A stretch of DNA of 64,000 nucleotides from Methylobacterium sp. Leaf465 (GTDB lineage: Bacteria > Pseudomonadota > Alphaproteobacteria > Rhizobiales > Beijerinckiaceae), in NCBI RefSeq assembly GCF_001424705.1, contig NZ_LMRA01000034.1, forward strand, positions 1-64,000, given 5' to 3'. Below the pieces are notes generated by a model, which was given only the letters and a program-made list of their open reading frames with translations, was not told where the DNA came from and made no database searches. Both the position numbers and the translations under genes were made by a program. This document shows positions 31,544 through 41,134 of this stretch, in pieces (the stretch's first letter is position 1; each line of letters starts with the position of its first letter).

Positions 31544-32257
31544 ATGCTGAGTCTGATTGCGCCCGAGGCGGCGCTGCAGAGCTTCGTGCTCGCCTTCTCC
31601 TCGCTGTTCTCCATCGTGAACCCGGTCGGCTCGTCGCTGATCTTCGCGCAGGTGACCGCCCTGAACTCCCATGCCGAGCGCCTGGAGCTCGCCAGGCGCA
31701 TCGGCTTCTACGCCGCCCTGATCATGCTCTCGACGCTCTGGGCCGGTGCGCCGATCCTGAACTTCTTCGGCGTCTCCCTGGCCGCTCTGCGCATCGCCGG
31801 GGGCCTCGTGGTGGCGGCCTCGGCCTGGACCCTCCTGACGGCGCCCGAGGCGCGGGAGGCACGCAAGCAGGCGGAGGCGACCCGGGAACCGGCCGGAAAC
31901 TCGGCCGGGAACTCGGCCGGGAACTTGGCCGAGATCGCGTTCTTTCCCCTGACCCTGCCCTTCACCACCGGACCCGGCACCATCGCGGTGGCGATCGCGC
32001 TGGGCTCCAACCGCCCGGCACCGGGCCCCGACCGGATCGGCTTCTACGTGGGCATGTCCCTGGCAGCGCTCGCCATCGCCGTGCTCGTGCGCTTCACCTA
32101 CGGCTCGGCCGACCGGGTGGTGACCTGGATCGGCCCCGTCGGCGCGCGGGTGCTCGGGCGCCTCTTCGCCTTCCTGCTCCTCTGCGTCGGCACCCAGATC
32201 ACCGTGAACGGCGTCACGGACGTGCTCGGCCCCCTGCTGGCGCAGGCGGGGCGCTGA
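31544..32257 (+). CDS. MarC family integral membrane protein
   Basis: A 237-residue protein with six hydrophobic helices in two groups of three, as in the MarC/UPF0056 family. Motifs are [20 protein letters not shown] near the N-terminus and [20 protein letters not shown] after the central loop. The NPVG and PFTTGPG loops are the paired family signatures. The cytoplasmic loop carries a short tandem repeat (two exact 12-base units at 31898-31921, plus a partial third) coding for NSAG. The function of MarC proteins is unresolved; an older link to multiple antibiotic resistance was withdrawn. It lies 4 bases after the methyltransferase gene. Confidence 0.88.
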   Translation: MLSLIAPEAALQSFVLAFSSLFSIVNPVGSSLIFAQVTALNSHAERLELARRIGFYAALIMLSTLWAGAPILNFFGVSLAALRIAGGLVVAASAWTLLTAPEAREARKQAEATREPAGNSAGNSAGNLAEIAFFPLTLPFTTGPGTIAVAIALGSNRPAPGPDRIGFYVGMSLAALAIAVLVRFTYGSADRVVTWIGPVGARVLGRLFAFLLLCVGTQITVNGVTDVLGPLLAQAGR

Positions 32258-32334
32258 TCCTTGTCGGGTCCGGCCGGAGGCTGTACCGCAACGCGGACGC
32301 GCCAGTTGGCGACACGCTCTGGAGGCTGAGGACG

Positions 32335-33132
32335 ATGCGGCTCGTGGTGGTCGGCGCCGACGGGCGCATGGGGCGGATGCTGATCCGCGCGGTGGCGGAG
32401 ACCGAGGGCTGCACGCTCTCGGGCGCCATCGAGCGCGCGGGCTCCCCCGCGCTGGGGCAGGATGCCGGCACGCTCGCGGGCTTGGCGCCCCTCGGCGTCG
32501 CGGTGACGGACGATCCGCTGCCGATCTTCGCGGCGGCCGAGGGCGTCCTCGACTTCACGGCGCCCGCCGCCACCACCTTCTTCGCCGAGCTCGCCGCGCA
32601 GGCCCGCATCGTCCACGTGGTCGGCACCACGGGCCTGCAGGAGGCCGATCTCGCCAAGCTCGCGGCGGCCGCCCACCATGCCCGCATCGTGCGCTCGGGC
32701 AACATGTCCCTCGGGGTCAACCTCGTCGCCGGCCTCGTGCGCCGGATGGCGGCGGCCCTCGGGGAGGATTTCGACATCGAGATCGTCGAGATGCACCACC
32801 GCATGAAGGTCGACGCCCCCTCCGGCACCGCCCTCCTCCTCGGGGAGGCCGCGGCGGAGGGGCGTGGGGTCGCGCTCGCCGACACCCGGGTCTCCACCCG
32901 CGACGGACACACCGGCCCGCGCCGGCCCGGCGACATCGGCTTCGCCACCCTGCGCGGCGGCACGGTGGTGGGCGACCACAGCGTGGTCTTCGCCGGCCCG
33001 GGCGAGCGGATCACCGTCGGCCACCACGCCGAGGACCGGGCGATCTTCGCCCGCGGCGCCGTGCGGGCCGCGCTCTGGGCCTTCGCCAAGCCGCCCGGCC
33101 TCTACGGGATGGACGACGTCCTCGGGCTTTAG
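32335..33132 (+). CDS. dapB: 4-hydroxy-tetrahydrodipicolinate reductase
   Basis: A 265-residue enzyme of the lysine and diaminopimelate pathway that reduces hydroxy-tetrahydrodipicolinate with NAD(P)H. The nucleotide fold is [16 protein letters not shown]. The central signature is [20 protein letters not shown], with the paired His and catalytic Lys. A third motif is [20 protein letters not shown], and the C-terminal [18 protein letters not shown] completes the substrate site. The length and order are normal. It lies 77 bases after the MarC gene and 229 before gpmA. Confidence 0.96.
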   Translation: MRLVVVGADGRMGRMLIRAVAETEGCTLSGAIERAGSPALGQDAGTLAGLAPLGVAVTDDPLPIFAAAEGVLDFTAPAATTFFAELAAQARIVHVVGTTGLQEADLAKLAAAAHHARIVRSGNMSLGVNLVAGLVRRMAAALGEDFDIEIVEMHHRMKVDAPSGTALLLGEAAAEGRGVALADTRVSTRDGHTGPRRPGDIGFATLRGGTVVGDHSVVFAGPGERITVGHHAEDRAIFARGAVRAALWAFAKPPGLYGMDDVLGL

Positions 33133-33361
33133 GAGACCTTCGGGCTTCAGAGACACGCGGACTTCAGGACGGTCTCCCGGTGTCAGACGTCTCCGGGCTT
33201 TCCGACGGAGCCCACACCCGGCGGAGACGTTTCGTCATCTGACGTTCAGACTCACGCGCGCATGAGCCGCCCGATGCGCGCTCGCTGCGCTGCAACATCG
33301 CCCTTCGCCCGTGCCTCCGCCGAGGCCGTGCCCTCTCAAAGACCAAGAGGATCATCGCCCG

Positions 33362-34000
33362 ATGGATCGCCTTCTCGTCCTCGCTCGCCATGGCCAGAGC
33401 GAATGGAACCTCAAGAAGCTGTTCACGGGCTGGCGTGATCCCGAGCTGACGGATCTCGGCGTCGAGGAAGCCCGCAATGCCGGGCGCTGGCTCAAGGAGC
33501 AGGGCTACGGCTTCGACGTGGCCTTCACCTCCAACCTGAAGCGCGCCCAGCGCACCTGCGCGCTGATCCTGGAGGAGATGGACCTCGAGGGGGTCGAGAC
33601 GATCCGCAACGAGGCGCTGAACGAGCGCGATTACGGGGACCTCTCCGGCCTCAACAAGGACGACGCCCGCGAGCGCTGGGGCGACGCCCAGGTGCACCAG
33701 TGGCGCCGGTCCTACGACGTGCCGCCGCCCGGCGGCGAGAGCCTGAAGGACACCGCCGCGCGCGTCCTGCCCTACTACATCCAGTTCATCCTGCCCCGCG
33801 TCATGGCGGGCGAGCGCGTGCTGGTGGCGGCCCACGGCAACTCCCTGCGCGCCCTGGTGATGGTGCTCGACGGCATGACCACGAAGACCATCGCCAGCCT
33901 CGAGATCGCCACCGGCATCCCGCTCGTCTACCAGCTCAAGGCCGACACCACGGTGGAGAGCAAGACGGTGCTGGAGCACGACATCGACCACAAGGTCTGA
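33362..34000 (+). CDS. gpmA: 2,3-bisphosphoglycerate-dependent phosphoglycerate mutase
   Basis: A 212-residue glycolytic enzyme interconverting 3- and 2-phosphoglycerate through a phospho-His. The RHGQSEWN motif contains His10, which is phosphorylated. Other active-site segments are [30 protein letters not shown] and the second His in [15 protein letters not shown]. At 212 residues it is the short alphaproteobacterial form. The start [10 protein letters not shown] was chosen because upstream codons in the same frame are not conserved. An AlkB-type gene begins 11 bases downstream, so the two are probably co-transcribed. Confidence 0.95.
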   Translation: MDRLLVLARHGQSEWNLKKLFTGWRDPELTDLGVEEARNAGRWLKEQGYGFDVAFTSNLKRAQRTCALILEEMDLEGVETIRNEALNERDYGDLSGLNKDDARERWGDAQVHQWRRSYDVPPPGGESLKDTAARVLPYYIQFILPRVMAGERVLVAAHGNSLRALVMVLDGMTTKTIASLEIATGIPLVYQLKADTTVESKTVLEHDIDHKV

Positions 34001-34011
34001 CCGCGGCACCG

Positions 34012-34689
34012 ATGGCGTCCCGTGATCCGGCCGGGATCGTCCTCGTTCCCGGCCTGCTCCATTGGCCGGGCTACCTCGACGCGGCGGCGCAGGCGCGCCT
34101 CGCCGCCGAACTCGCGACGGCGCTGCGGGTCGCCCCGCCCTACACGCCGCGGATGCCCCGCACCGACCGGCCCTTCTCGGTGCGGATGTCGAATTGCGGC
34201 CCCCTCGGCTGGGTCTCCGACCGGGCGGGCTACCGCTACCAGGCGCGCCATCCCGTGACGGAGACCCCCTGGCCGGACATCCCGCCCACGGCGCGGGCCG
34301 CCTGGGACGCCCTGTCGGGGTATGGCGCTCCGCCCGAGGCCTGCCTCGTCAACCTGTACGAGGCCGACGCCCGCATGGGCCCGCACCAGGACCGGGACGA
34401 GGACGCCCTCGACGCGCCCGTCCTCTCGCTCTCGCTGGGTTCCACCGCCCTGTTCCGCTACGGCGGCCTCCGGCGGTCGGACCCGACCCGCTCGGTGCGC
34501 CTCCGGGCCGGTGACGCGCTCGTGATCGGCGGGCCCGCACGGCTGATCCATCACGGAATCGACCGCCTCGTCGCGGAGGCCCCGGACCTGCTCCAGGGCA
34601 CCGCCCCCGGACCGCTGCCGGATTTCCTCATGCCGGGCGGACGCTGCAACCTGACCCTGCGACGCGTGACGCGGCCCTCGGGCGCTTGA
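34012..34689 (+). CDS. alkB: AlkB-type 2-oxoglutarate/Fe(II) dioxygenase (DNA/RNA demethylase)
   Basis: The 225-residue protein shows the complete AlkB signature. The iron ligands are His125 and Asp127 (GPHQDRDE) and a His in LIHHGIDR (180/181). The 2-oxoglutarate/substrate triad is RCNLTLRR with Arg211, Asn213 and Arg217. The nucleotide-recognition lid contains RMSNCGPLGW and LVNLYEADARMG, and the core strand is LSLGSTALFRYGG. It oxidatively removes methyl groups from 1-methyladenine or 3-methylcytosine in nucleic acid. The start lies 11 bases after gpmA. It is the E. coli AlkB-like type, of normal length (about 216). Confidence 0.93.
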   Translation: MASRDPAGIVLVPGLLHWPGYLDAAAQARLAAELATALRVAPPYTPRMPRTDRPFSVRMSNCGPLGWVSDRAGYRYQARHPVTETPWPDIPPTARAAWDALSGYGAPPEACLVNLYEADARMGPHQDRDEDALDAPVLSLSLGSTALFRYGGLRRSDPTRSVRLRAGDALVIGGPARLIHHGIDRLVAEAPDLLQGTAPGPLPDFLMPGGRCNLTLRRVTRPSGA

Positions 34690-34804
34690 CAGCGGCGGGG
34701 TGTTGAGTCGACCCATCGGGTCAGCCTCAGCGCCGGCTGCCCCGCAAGGGGCGACCCGGCGGACCTGCCCGGTGCGAACCGGGGCCTTGCGGAGAATCGA
34801 TTCG

Positions 34805-35764
34805 ATGCGTCTGCGTAACCTCGTTCGTCCGGTTTCCCTCCTGGTCCTCGCCCTGGGGCTGGCCGCGCCGGCGCTGGCGGCGGATCCGGTCTTCCCGCCG
34901 AGTTCGCGCTTCGGCTTCGATCCGCCCTCCGACATGGTCTCCTCCAAGCGCTTCTCGGGCCTGGAGCGGCTGGAGGGCGGCGCGACGGTCTCGGTGGTGG
35001 AGTTGCCGGCCAACGCCTTCGCCGACCTCGAAACCAACTTCACCGACGCCAACCTGAAGGCCCAGGGCTTCATCGTCAGCAGCCGGCAGGCCATCAAGGT
35101 GGCGGGCGACGTCGACGCGGTGCTGTTCACAGGTGAGCAGCCGGCGGTGGAAGCGGCCGGGACCCCGGCGATCAAGAAGTGGATGCTCCTCGTCGGCGAT
35201 CCGACCGTGACCGGCATCATCATCGCGCAGGCGACGCCCGATGCCGAGACCGAGGAGACCATGAAGCGGCTGCTGACCGGCATCCACATCCGGCCGGCGC
35301 TGACCCTGGAGCAGCAGGTCGCCGCCCTGCCCTTCCGCATCGGCAACGACGCCGGCTTCCGTCCGGTGCGCGTCCTCGCCGGCAATTCGGTGCTGCTGAC
35401 GCAGGGCACGAAGGACGAGATGCTCGGCCTGGAGCAGCCGATCCTGGTTCTGGCCCAGGCGGTGCAGCCGCCGCCGGCCACCGAGCAGCGCGACGCCTTC
35501 GCGCGCGCCGCGCTCTACTCGAACCAGACGATGAAGGACTTCGTGATCGAGCGGGCCCAGAGCTACCGCCAGAACGGGGTCGACTGGCACGAGATCGTGG
35601 CGCGTGCGTTGGACACGGCGTCCGGCACGCCGGTGGTCATCTCGCAGACGATCCGCTTCGCGCCGGACGGCTACCTGCGCGCCGTCGGCGTCGTGAAGGC
35701 CGAGAAGCGCGAGGGTGTGCTGGCGAAATTCCGCGAGGTCGTGGACAGCGTGCAGCTGCGGTAG
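34805..35764 (+). CDS. Exported hypothetical protein
   Basis: A 319-residue protein with a signal peptide (LVRPVSLLVLALGLAAPALA). The mature region begins FPPSSRFGFDPPSDM and has the feel of a periplasmic alpha/beta protein, with strands such as VSVVELPANAF and AVLFTGEQPAVEA, then a C-terminal RFAPDGYLRAVGVVKAEKRE. No catalytic motif is seen. Similar single-copy exported proteins are common in Rhizobiales without an assigned role. The ATG at 34805 was chosen because it sits directly before the signal peptide. It is preceded by 115 bases of spacer after alkB and followed by a palindromic repeat. Confidence 0.8.
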   Translation: MRLRNLVRPVSLLVLALGLAAPALAADPVFPPSSRFGFDPPSDMVSSKRFSGLERLEGGATVSVVELPANAFADLETNFTDANLKAQGFIVSSRQAIKVAGDVDAVLFTGEQPAVEAAGTPAIKKWMLLVGDPTVTGIIIAQATPDAETEETMKRLLTGIHIRPALTLEQQVAALPFRIGNDAGFRPVRVLAGNSVLLTQGTKDEMLGLEQPILVLAQAVQPPPATEQRDAFARAALYSNQTMKDFVIERAQSYRQNGVDWHEIVARALDTASGTPVVISQTIRFAPDGYLRAVGVVKAEKREGVLAKFREVVDSVQLR

Positions 35765-35789
35765 GGGCGACCGTTCGACCCGGTCGCAG

Positions 35790-35931
35790 GGTCCTTCTCC
35801 CCTCCGCGGGAGAAGATGGCCCGCGAAGCGGGTCGGATGAGGGGAGCGACGGTGCCGGCGAGGGTTTCCCCTCTCCCGCCTGCTGCGCAGGCCCCCTCCC
35901 CCGCAGAGGGGGGAGGGTCGCAGGCGCCACG
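35790..35931. repeat. Composite extragenic palindromic repeat
   Basis: The stretch holds three nested palindromes: CTTCTCCC...GGGAGAAG, GGCCCGCGAAGCGGGTC, and CCCTCTCCCGCC with a later CAGAGGGGGGAGGG. This arrangement is a common intergenic repeat of alphaproteobacteria. It lies between the convergent exported-protein gene and grpE and can serve both as terminator. Confidence 0.65.
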
Positions 35932-35932
35932 C

Positions 35933-36550
35933 TCAGGCGGCGTCGCCCGGATTGGCGGCGGTCGGCTTCGGGCCGCCCTTGGCCACCCCCACCAGCGCCG
36001 GGCGCAGGACGCGGTCGCCGATGATGTAGCCGGCCTGCATGACCTGCACGACCGTGCCGGCGGGAACCTCCGGGTCGGGCACCTCGAACATGGCCTGGTG
36101 GCGGTTGGGGTCGAAGCGCTGGCCCTTCGGCTCGATCAGCTTGACGCCGTGCCGCTCCAGGGTCTTGGCGAGATCGCGCTCGGTGAGCTCGATCCCGTCG
36201 ATCAAGGCCTTGAAGGCGCCGTCGGCGCTCGCTCGGTCCGCTTCGGGAATGCTCTCGAGGGCCCGCCGGATGTTGTCGGCGGAATTCAGGAGATCGCGGG
36301 CGAAGTTGGTCACCGCGTAGGCGCGGGCATCGGCAACCTCGCGCTCGGTGCGCCGACGCAGGTTCTCCATCTCGGCCAGGGTGCGCAGCACCCGGTCCTT
36401 CAGCTCGTCGCGCTCGGCCACGAGGGAGGCCAGCGCATCGGCCTGCATCGCCTCGCCGGATCCGGCGGACTCGGCCTGCGCGGCCCCTGGGGTCTCCTCG
36501 ACCGCCTGGGCCGGGTCGCGCCGCTCATCGTGCATGTCGTTCGCCATCAT
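35933..36550 (-). CDS. grpE: Nucleotide exchange factor GrpE
   Basis: A 205-residue cochaperone that makes DnaK release ADP. An acidic disordered N-terminus leads into the long dimerising coiled coil ([20 protein letters not shown] then [17 protein letters not shown]). The C-terminal beta-domain has the signature [20 protein letters not shown] and [20 protein letters not shown]. The C-terminal tail ends [11 protein letters not shown]. No CIRCE-type operator was recognised upstream. It lies 92 bases downstream of glnD on the same strand. Confidence 0.97.
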   Translation of the reverse strand: MMANDMHDERRDPAQAVEETPGAAQAESAGSGEAMQADALASLVAERDELKDRVLRTLAEMENLRRRTEREVADARAYAVTNFARDLLNSADNIRRALESIPEADRASADGAFKALIDGIELTERDLAKTLERHGVKLIEPKGQRFDPNRHQAMFEVPDPEVPAGTVVQVMQAGYIIGDRVLRPALVGVAKGGPKPTAANPGDAA

Positions 36551-36642
36551 GTGGTTTCGTCAGAGACTATCGGTGTCGGGGTTGGCGCTGATATCAGGCG
36601 GTGACGCGCTGAAATCAAGCGCGCGGCGCCGTCCGGCCCCAC

Positions 36643-39450
36643 TCAAGCCTCGCGCGGAGGCGGCGAGTCGATCAGCGCATCGAGTCCCTCGGCCCGGAGG
36701 GCGGCCACGTCGCTGGCGAAGACTTCCATCACGGCCGTCCGAATCGCCACCTGGCGGTCGGGCTGGGTCACCCGGGTGCCGGTGAGGTCGGTGACGTAGA
36801 ACACGTCCACCGCCCGCTCGCCGAAGGTCGCCACGTGGGCCGAGGTGATGTTGAGGCTGAGCCGGCTGAGCGCCGTGGTCAGCTCGTAGAGCAGGCCCGG
36901 GCGATCGAGGCCGGTGATCTCGATCACGGTCTCGCGGCTCGACAGGGCATTGTCGATCGCCATGTCCGGCGGCACCAGGAAGGTCCGCGCCCGCTCGCTC
37001 GGCGGGTGCTTGTCGGCCACGAGGTCGGCGATGCGGATCTCGCCGCGCAACGCCTTCTCGATCGCGGCGGTGATGCGGCCGGCCCGGCGCAGCTCGTCCT
37101 CGTCCCGCTCGAAGGCGCGCGAGATGAAGATCGAATCGAGGGCGAAGCCGTCCGTGGTGGTGAAGATCTGCGCGTCGACGATGTTGCCCCCCGAGGCCGC
37201 GCAGGCCCCGGTGACGATGGCGAGCAGGCGCGGATGATCCGGCGAGTAGATCGTCAGCTCGGTGACGCCGCGGACCGGGTCGGTCTCCGTGGCGGTGGCC
37301 ACCGTCCGCCCCTCGGCCGTCAGCGCCTTGACGAAGCCCGCGTGCTTGTACTGGCGGGTGGTATCGACCTTCAGCCAGTAGGCCTGGTTGTGCCGCGCCG
37401 CGTAGGCGTCGAACAGCTCGGCCTGCCAGTCGCTGAGCTGCTCGCGCAGGGCCATCTGGATCAGGCGCACCCGGTCGGTGCGCGCGATCTCGGAATGGCC
37501 GCCGGACAGCACCACCTCGGTCTCGTCGTAGAGGGTGCGGATCAGGGTGCCCTTCCAGGCGGTCCAGACGCCGGGCCCCACGGCCTTGATGTCGGCCACC
37601 GTCAGGATGGTGAGGAGCTTCAGGCGCTCCAGGGTCTGCACCACGCCGGCGAACTTCTCGATGGTCTTCGGGTCCGAGAGGTCGCGGCTCTGGGCGGTCA
37701 TCGACATCAGCAGGTGATGCTCCACCAGCCAGGCCATCAGTTCGGTCTCGGCCGGCGTCAGGCCGAAGCGCGGCCCGAGCTTCTCCGCGATGGCGGCGCC
37801 CGCGATGGAATGGTCCTCCGGCCGGCCCTTGGCGATGTCGTGCAGCAGTACCGTGACGTAGAGGGCGCGCCGGTTGCTGATCGTGTTGATCAGGCGGGTG
37901 GCGAGGGGATGCTCCTCCTCGGTGCGCCCGGACTCGATGGCCGAGAGCACCCCGATGGCGCGCAGCAGGTGCTCGTCCACCGTGAAGTGATGGTACATGT
38001 TGAACTGCATCATCGCGACGATGCGGCCGAAATCCGGGATGAAGCGGCCGAGCACGCCGGCCTCGTTCATCAGCCGCAGGATGGTCTCGGGCGAGTTCTT
38101 CGAGGTCAGGATGTCGAGGAAGAGCCGGTTGGCCTCCTCGTCCGCCCGCAGGGAATGGCCGATCAGGCGCAGGGAGCGGTTGGCCGCCCGGGTGGCGTCG
38201 GGGTGGATCGGCAGGTTGTGCCGGTCGGCGAGCCAGAACAGCCGGATCAGGTTCACGGGGTCTCGGCTGAAGGCGTCCGGGTCGCGCAGGTTGATGCGGC
38301 CGTGATCGTCGACGAAGTCCTCCGCCTCGATGGCGGTGGCGCGGAAGCGGTCGCGGAACCGGCCGATCCAGCGGTCGAGCACCGGGGTGCGCTTGGCGTG
38401 GCGCGCCTCCAGCGCCGCGCAGACGATGGCGGTGAGGTCCCCGACCTCCTTGGCGATCAGGAAATACGCTTTCATGAAGCGCTCGACGCCGGAGAGCCCG
38501 CCGCGCGGCTCGTAGCCGAAGCGCTCGGCGATCTTCGGCTGCAGGCCGAAGGACAGGCGTTCCTCGGCCCGGCCGGTGACGAAGTGCATGTGGCAGCGCA
38601 CCCGCCACAGGAGCTCGTCGCAGCGCTCGAACACCCGGTACTCCTCCGGCGTGAAGAGGCCGGCGGCCACGAGCTCGCTCTGGTCGCGGACCCGGTAGGT
38701 GTACTTGGCGATCCAGAACAGGGTGTTGAGGTCGCGCAGGCCCCCCTTGCCGTCCTTCACGTTGGGCTCGACGAGGTAGCGCGAGGCCCCCGCCTTCGAG
38801 ACCCGCGCGTCGCGTTCGCGCAGCTTCGCCTCGACGAATTCCGGTGCGGTCCACATCACCAACTCGGTGTCGAAGCGGGTGACGAGTTCCTCGAACAGGG
38901 CGCGGGTGCCGAACAGGTAGCGCGCCTCGAGGAGCGAGGTCCGGATGGTCATGTCGGCCCGGCCCTCGCGCAGGCACTCCTCCACCGAGCGGGTGGCGTG
39001 GCCGACCTTCAGCTTGAGGTCCCACAGCACGTAGAGCATCGCCTCGACGACGCTCTCGGACCAAGCCGTCTGCTTGTAGGGCAGCAGGAACAGGAGATCG
39101 ATGTCCGAGCCCGGGGCCATAGTGCCCCGGCCGTAGCCGCCGGTGGCCACCACGGCGAGCTGCTCCCCGGTGGAGGGATTGTCGTTCGGATAGAGCCGCC
39201 ACACCACCGCGTCGTGGATGGTCCGGATCACCGCGTCGGTGAGCCGGCTCAGGCGCTGGGCGCAGGCGATGCCGTCGCGCTCCTCCAGGAGCCGCGCCTC
39301 GGCATCGGCGCGCCCGAGCTCGATCACCCGGCGCAGCTCCGGCACGAGGACCGCCCGCAGGCGCGTCGCCTCGCGGGCGTCGCGGTCCAGGTTCTCGAGG
39401 ATGTCGTGGAGGGCGGCGACGGCGTCGAACATGGCCAACCCCGTTAGCAT
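36643..39450 (-). CDS. glnD: Bifunctional uridylyltransferase/uridylyl-removing enzyme (PII sensor)
   Basis: A 935-residue nitrogen-sensing enzyme that uridylylates PII proteins when glutamine is low and removes UMP when it is high. The nucleotidyltransferase motif is TGGYGRGTMAPGSDIDLLFL around residues 103-122. The HD phosphohydrolase segment LLHDIAKGRPEDHS is near 515. Two ACT domains end the protein, near 725-800 (VTELTIYSPDHPRLLAIVTG) and 840-920 (VIEITGLDRPGLLYELTTAL), and bind glutamine. The length fits the alphaproteobacterial form. A second in-frame ATG lies 18 bases downstream (MFDAVAALHD). PII and glutamine synthetase genes are not in the window. Confidence 0.97.
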   Translation of the reverse strand: MLTGLAMFDAVAALHDILENLDRDAREATRLRAVLVPELRRVIELGRADAEARLLEERDGIACAQRLSRLTDAVIRTIHDAVVWRLYPNDNPSTGEQLAVVATGGYGRGTMAPGSDIDLLFLLPYKQTAWSESVVEAMLYVLWDLKLKVGHATRSVEECLREGRADMTIRTSLLEARYLFGTRALFEELVTRFDTELVMWTAPEFVEAKLRERDARVSKAGASRYLVEPNVKDGKGGLRDLNTLFWIAKYTYRVRDQSELVAAGLFTPEEYRVFERCDELLWRVRCHMHFVTGRAEERLSFGLQPKIAERFGYEPRGGLSGVERFMKAYFLIAKEVGDLTAIVCAALEARHAKRTPVLDRWIGRFRDRFRATAIEAEDFVDDHGRINLRDPDAFSRDPVNLIRLFWLADRHNLPIHPDATRAANRSLRLIGHSLRADEEANRLFLDILTSKNSPETILRLMNEAGVLGRFIPDFGRIVAMMQFNMYHHFTVDEHLLRAIGVLSAIESGRTEEEHPLATRLINTISNRRALYVTVLLHDIAKGRPEDHSIAGAAIAEKLGPRFGLTPAETELMAWLVEHHLLMSMTAQSRDLSDPKTIEKFAGVVQTLERLKLLTILTVADIKAVGPGVWTAWKGTLIRTLYDETEVVLSGGHSEIARTDRVRLIQMALREQLSDWQAELFDAYAARHNQAYWLKVDTTRQYKHAGFVKALTAEGRTVATATETDPVRGVTELTIYSPDHPRLLAIVTGACAASGGNIVDAQIFTTTDGFALDSIFISRAFERDEDELRRAGRITAAIEKALRGEIRIADLVADKHPPSERARTFLVPPDMAIDNALSSRETVIEITGLDRPGLLYELTTALSRLSLNITSAHVATFGERAVDVFYVTDLTGTRVTQPDRQVAIRTAVMEVFASDVAALRAEGLDALIDSPPPREA

Positions 39451-39669
39451 GTTGGCGGAATGACGCCAGCGGCATCACCGCGCGGGCACCGCACGGCTGC
39501 GGGATCGCGGCGCAGTTTCGATCTGCTTCCCGCGCCGTCGCGGCGTCCTGCGTTCCCGCGCGCGGCGATCCGTCGGGCCACGGTTGCGCCGTAAGCCGGC
39601 GCTAGGGTCGCGTCGTTTCCCGCCCGACCCCCACCGCTCCGCGCACCTCAGCATTCACGAAGGCTCCCG

Positions 39670-40170
39670 ATGCGTTCGATCCTGCGTCCGATGTCCGCCC
39701 GCCCCGCCCGGGCCCTCGTCGTCACGACCGGCCTGCTCCCGGCCCTCGCCGCGCCGGCCTGGGCGGCCTCCTTCGAGTTCGTGCCGGCCCCCCAGATCGA
39801 CCTCAACCGGGTCTATCGCGTCGACAAGGTCACGGGCGAGGTGACCTCCTGCCAGTACGGCCTGCGCGAGGGCGCGGTGGGCAGCGTCGGCGTCACCGTC
39901 TGCTACGGCGCCGGCGAGGGCGCGAGCGCCCAGGCCCCGTCGGAATACGGCCTAGTCGCCTCCCGCCACACCCGCGAGGCGGGGGTGTTCCGGGTCAATT
40001 ACCGCACCGGCGAGATGAGCATCTGCTACGTGCAGCTGCAGAAGGAAGCGGTGGTCTGCACCGCGCAGGCGAACCCGGCGAGCCCGGGGGCCGACGAGGC
40101 CCCCGCCACCGGCGCCGCCCCGGGCCGGGTGGGCCCGAGCGCCACGCCGCCCCAGAGCGCCCGTCCCTGA
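39670..40170 (+). CDS. Exported hypothetical protein with duplicated Cys-pair unit
   Basis: A 166-residue protein with a signal peptide (ARALVVTTGLLPALAAPAWA). The mature part contains two copies of one unit: NRVYRVDKVTGEVTSCQYGL ending VTVCYG, and GVFRVNYRTGEMSICYVQL ending VVCTAQ. Each has two cysteines, so two disulfides are likely. The V(Y/F)RV-x-TGE-x(S/T) strand-turn-strand resembles WD/PQQ-like blades that report a value with its context, but two units cannot form a propeller. The C-terminal 30 residues are Pro/Ala-rich. No family is recognised. Confidence 0.72.
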   Translation: MRSILRPMSARPARALVVTTGLLPALAAPAWAASFEFVPAPQIDLNRVYRVDKVTGEVTSCQYGLREGAVGSVGVTVCYGAGEGASAQAPSEYGLVASRHTREAGVFRVNYRTGEMSICYVQLQKEAVVCTAQANPASPGADEAPATGAAPGRVGPSATPPQSARP

Positions 40171-40275
40171 CCGCGCCCTGAGCCGATCGCCGCCCCCGAC
40201 ACGCCGCGTTGGACCCTCCGGCCCGGCGTGCTAGGGGCACCGGGCGCGTCCGCCGGCCGGTGGCTCGCCCCGTTC

Positions 40276-40307
40276 GATTCGCCCTTCGCCCGATTCGCCC
40301 TTCGCCC
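40276..40307. repeat. Two tandem 16-base copies upstream of rpiA
   Basis: The unit GATTCGCCCTTCGCCC occurs twice head to tail, 52 bases before the rpiA start. It is probably replication-slippage sequence; a regulatory role is not indicated. Confidence 0.7.
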
Positions 40308-40358
40308 GAGCCGTTCCATGCCGCACGCCCGCCCCTTCCCAGCCGCCGGAGCCGTCGC

Positions 40359-41066
40359 GTGAGCGGGCCGGATCTGCGCCGCGCGGCGGCCGAGGTCGCG
40401 GTCGGGTTGGTCACGCCCGGGATGCGGCTGGGGATCGGGACCGGGTCCACCGCCAACGTCTTCGTCGAGCTTCTGGGCGCCCGCGTCCGGGCCGGCCTCG
40501 ACGTCGTCGGCGTGCCCACCTCCGAGGCGACACGGGTCGCGGCCGAGGCCGCCGGCATCCGCCTCGCCACCCTGGAAGCGCTGCCCGAACTCGACCTGAC
40601 CATCGACGGCGCCGACGAGATCGACGGAGCGATGCGCCTCGTGAAGGGCGGCGGCGGCGCGCTGCTCCGCGAGAAGATCGTCGCCTTCGCCAGCCACCGG
40701 ATGGTGGTGATCGCGGATGCCGCCAAGCGCGTCGAGACCCTCGGGGCGTTTCCCCTGCCGATCGAAGTCAACGCCTTCGGCCTCGGCGCCACCCGCCGGG
40801 CCGTGGCCGCCGCCCTGCAGGCGAGCGGCTGCACCGGCGAGCTCGTCCTGCGGGCCCGGGACGGCGCGCCCTTCGTCACCGATGGCGGCCACCACATCCT
40901 CGACGCCCATCTCGGACGCATCCCGGACCCCGAGGCCTTGTCGGGTGCCCTTTGGGCCGTGCCGGGCGTCGTCGAGCACGGCCTGTTCCTCGGCCTCGCC
41001 ACCGGAGCCATCCTGGCCGAGGCACGGGACGGGCAGGCGGTGGTGAGCCGGCTCGGAATCGTCTGA
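40359..41066 (+). CDS. rpiA: Ribose-5-phosphate isomerase A
   Basis: A 235-residue enzyme converting ribose 5-phosphate to ribulose 5-phosphate. Signatures are [20 protein letters not shown] near the N-terminus, [20 protein letters not shown] carrying the catalytic acidic residues, and [20 protein letters not shown]. The start is a GTG ([14 protein letters not shown]), because the first ATG in this frame is internal (GMRLGIG) and the upstream frame is Arg/Pro-rich without homology. The length agrees with RpiA. A DUF2059 gene follows 68 bases later on the same strand. In a methylotroph the enzyme serves the pentose phosphate pathway. Confidence 0.95.
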   Translation: MSGPDLRRAAAEVAVGLVTPGMRLGIGTGSTANVFVELLGARVRAGLDVVGVPTSEATRVAAEAAGIRLATLEALPELDLTIDGADEIDGAMRLVKGGGGALLREKIVAFASHRMVVIADAAKRVETLGAFPLPIEVNAFGLGATRRAVAAALQASGCTGELVLRARDGAPFVTDGGHHILDAHLGRIPDPEALSGALWAVPGVVEHGLFLGLATGAILAEARDGQAVVSRLGIV

Positions 41067-41134
41067 GGGCGATCGCCCCCATCCCTCTCCCTTTCCGTCT
41101 TCCCCTTCGCCGAACCCCTCCCGGAGCGTCCGCC

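Noticed and set aside
36835..39447. Plus-strand frame of about 870 codons opposite glnD
   Set aside because: Antisense shadow of the conserved GlnD sequence.
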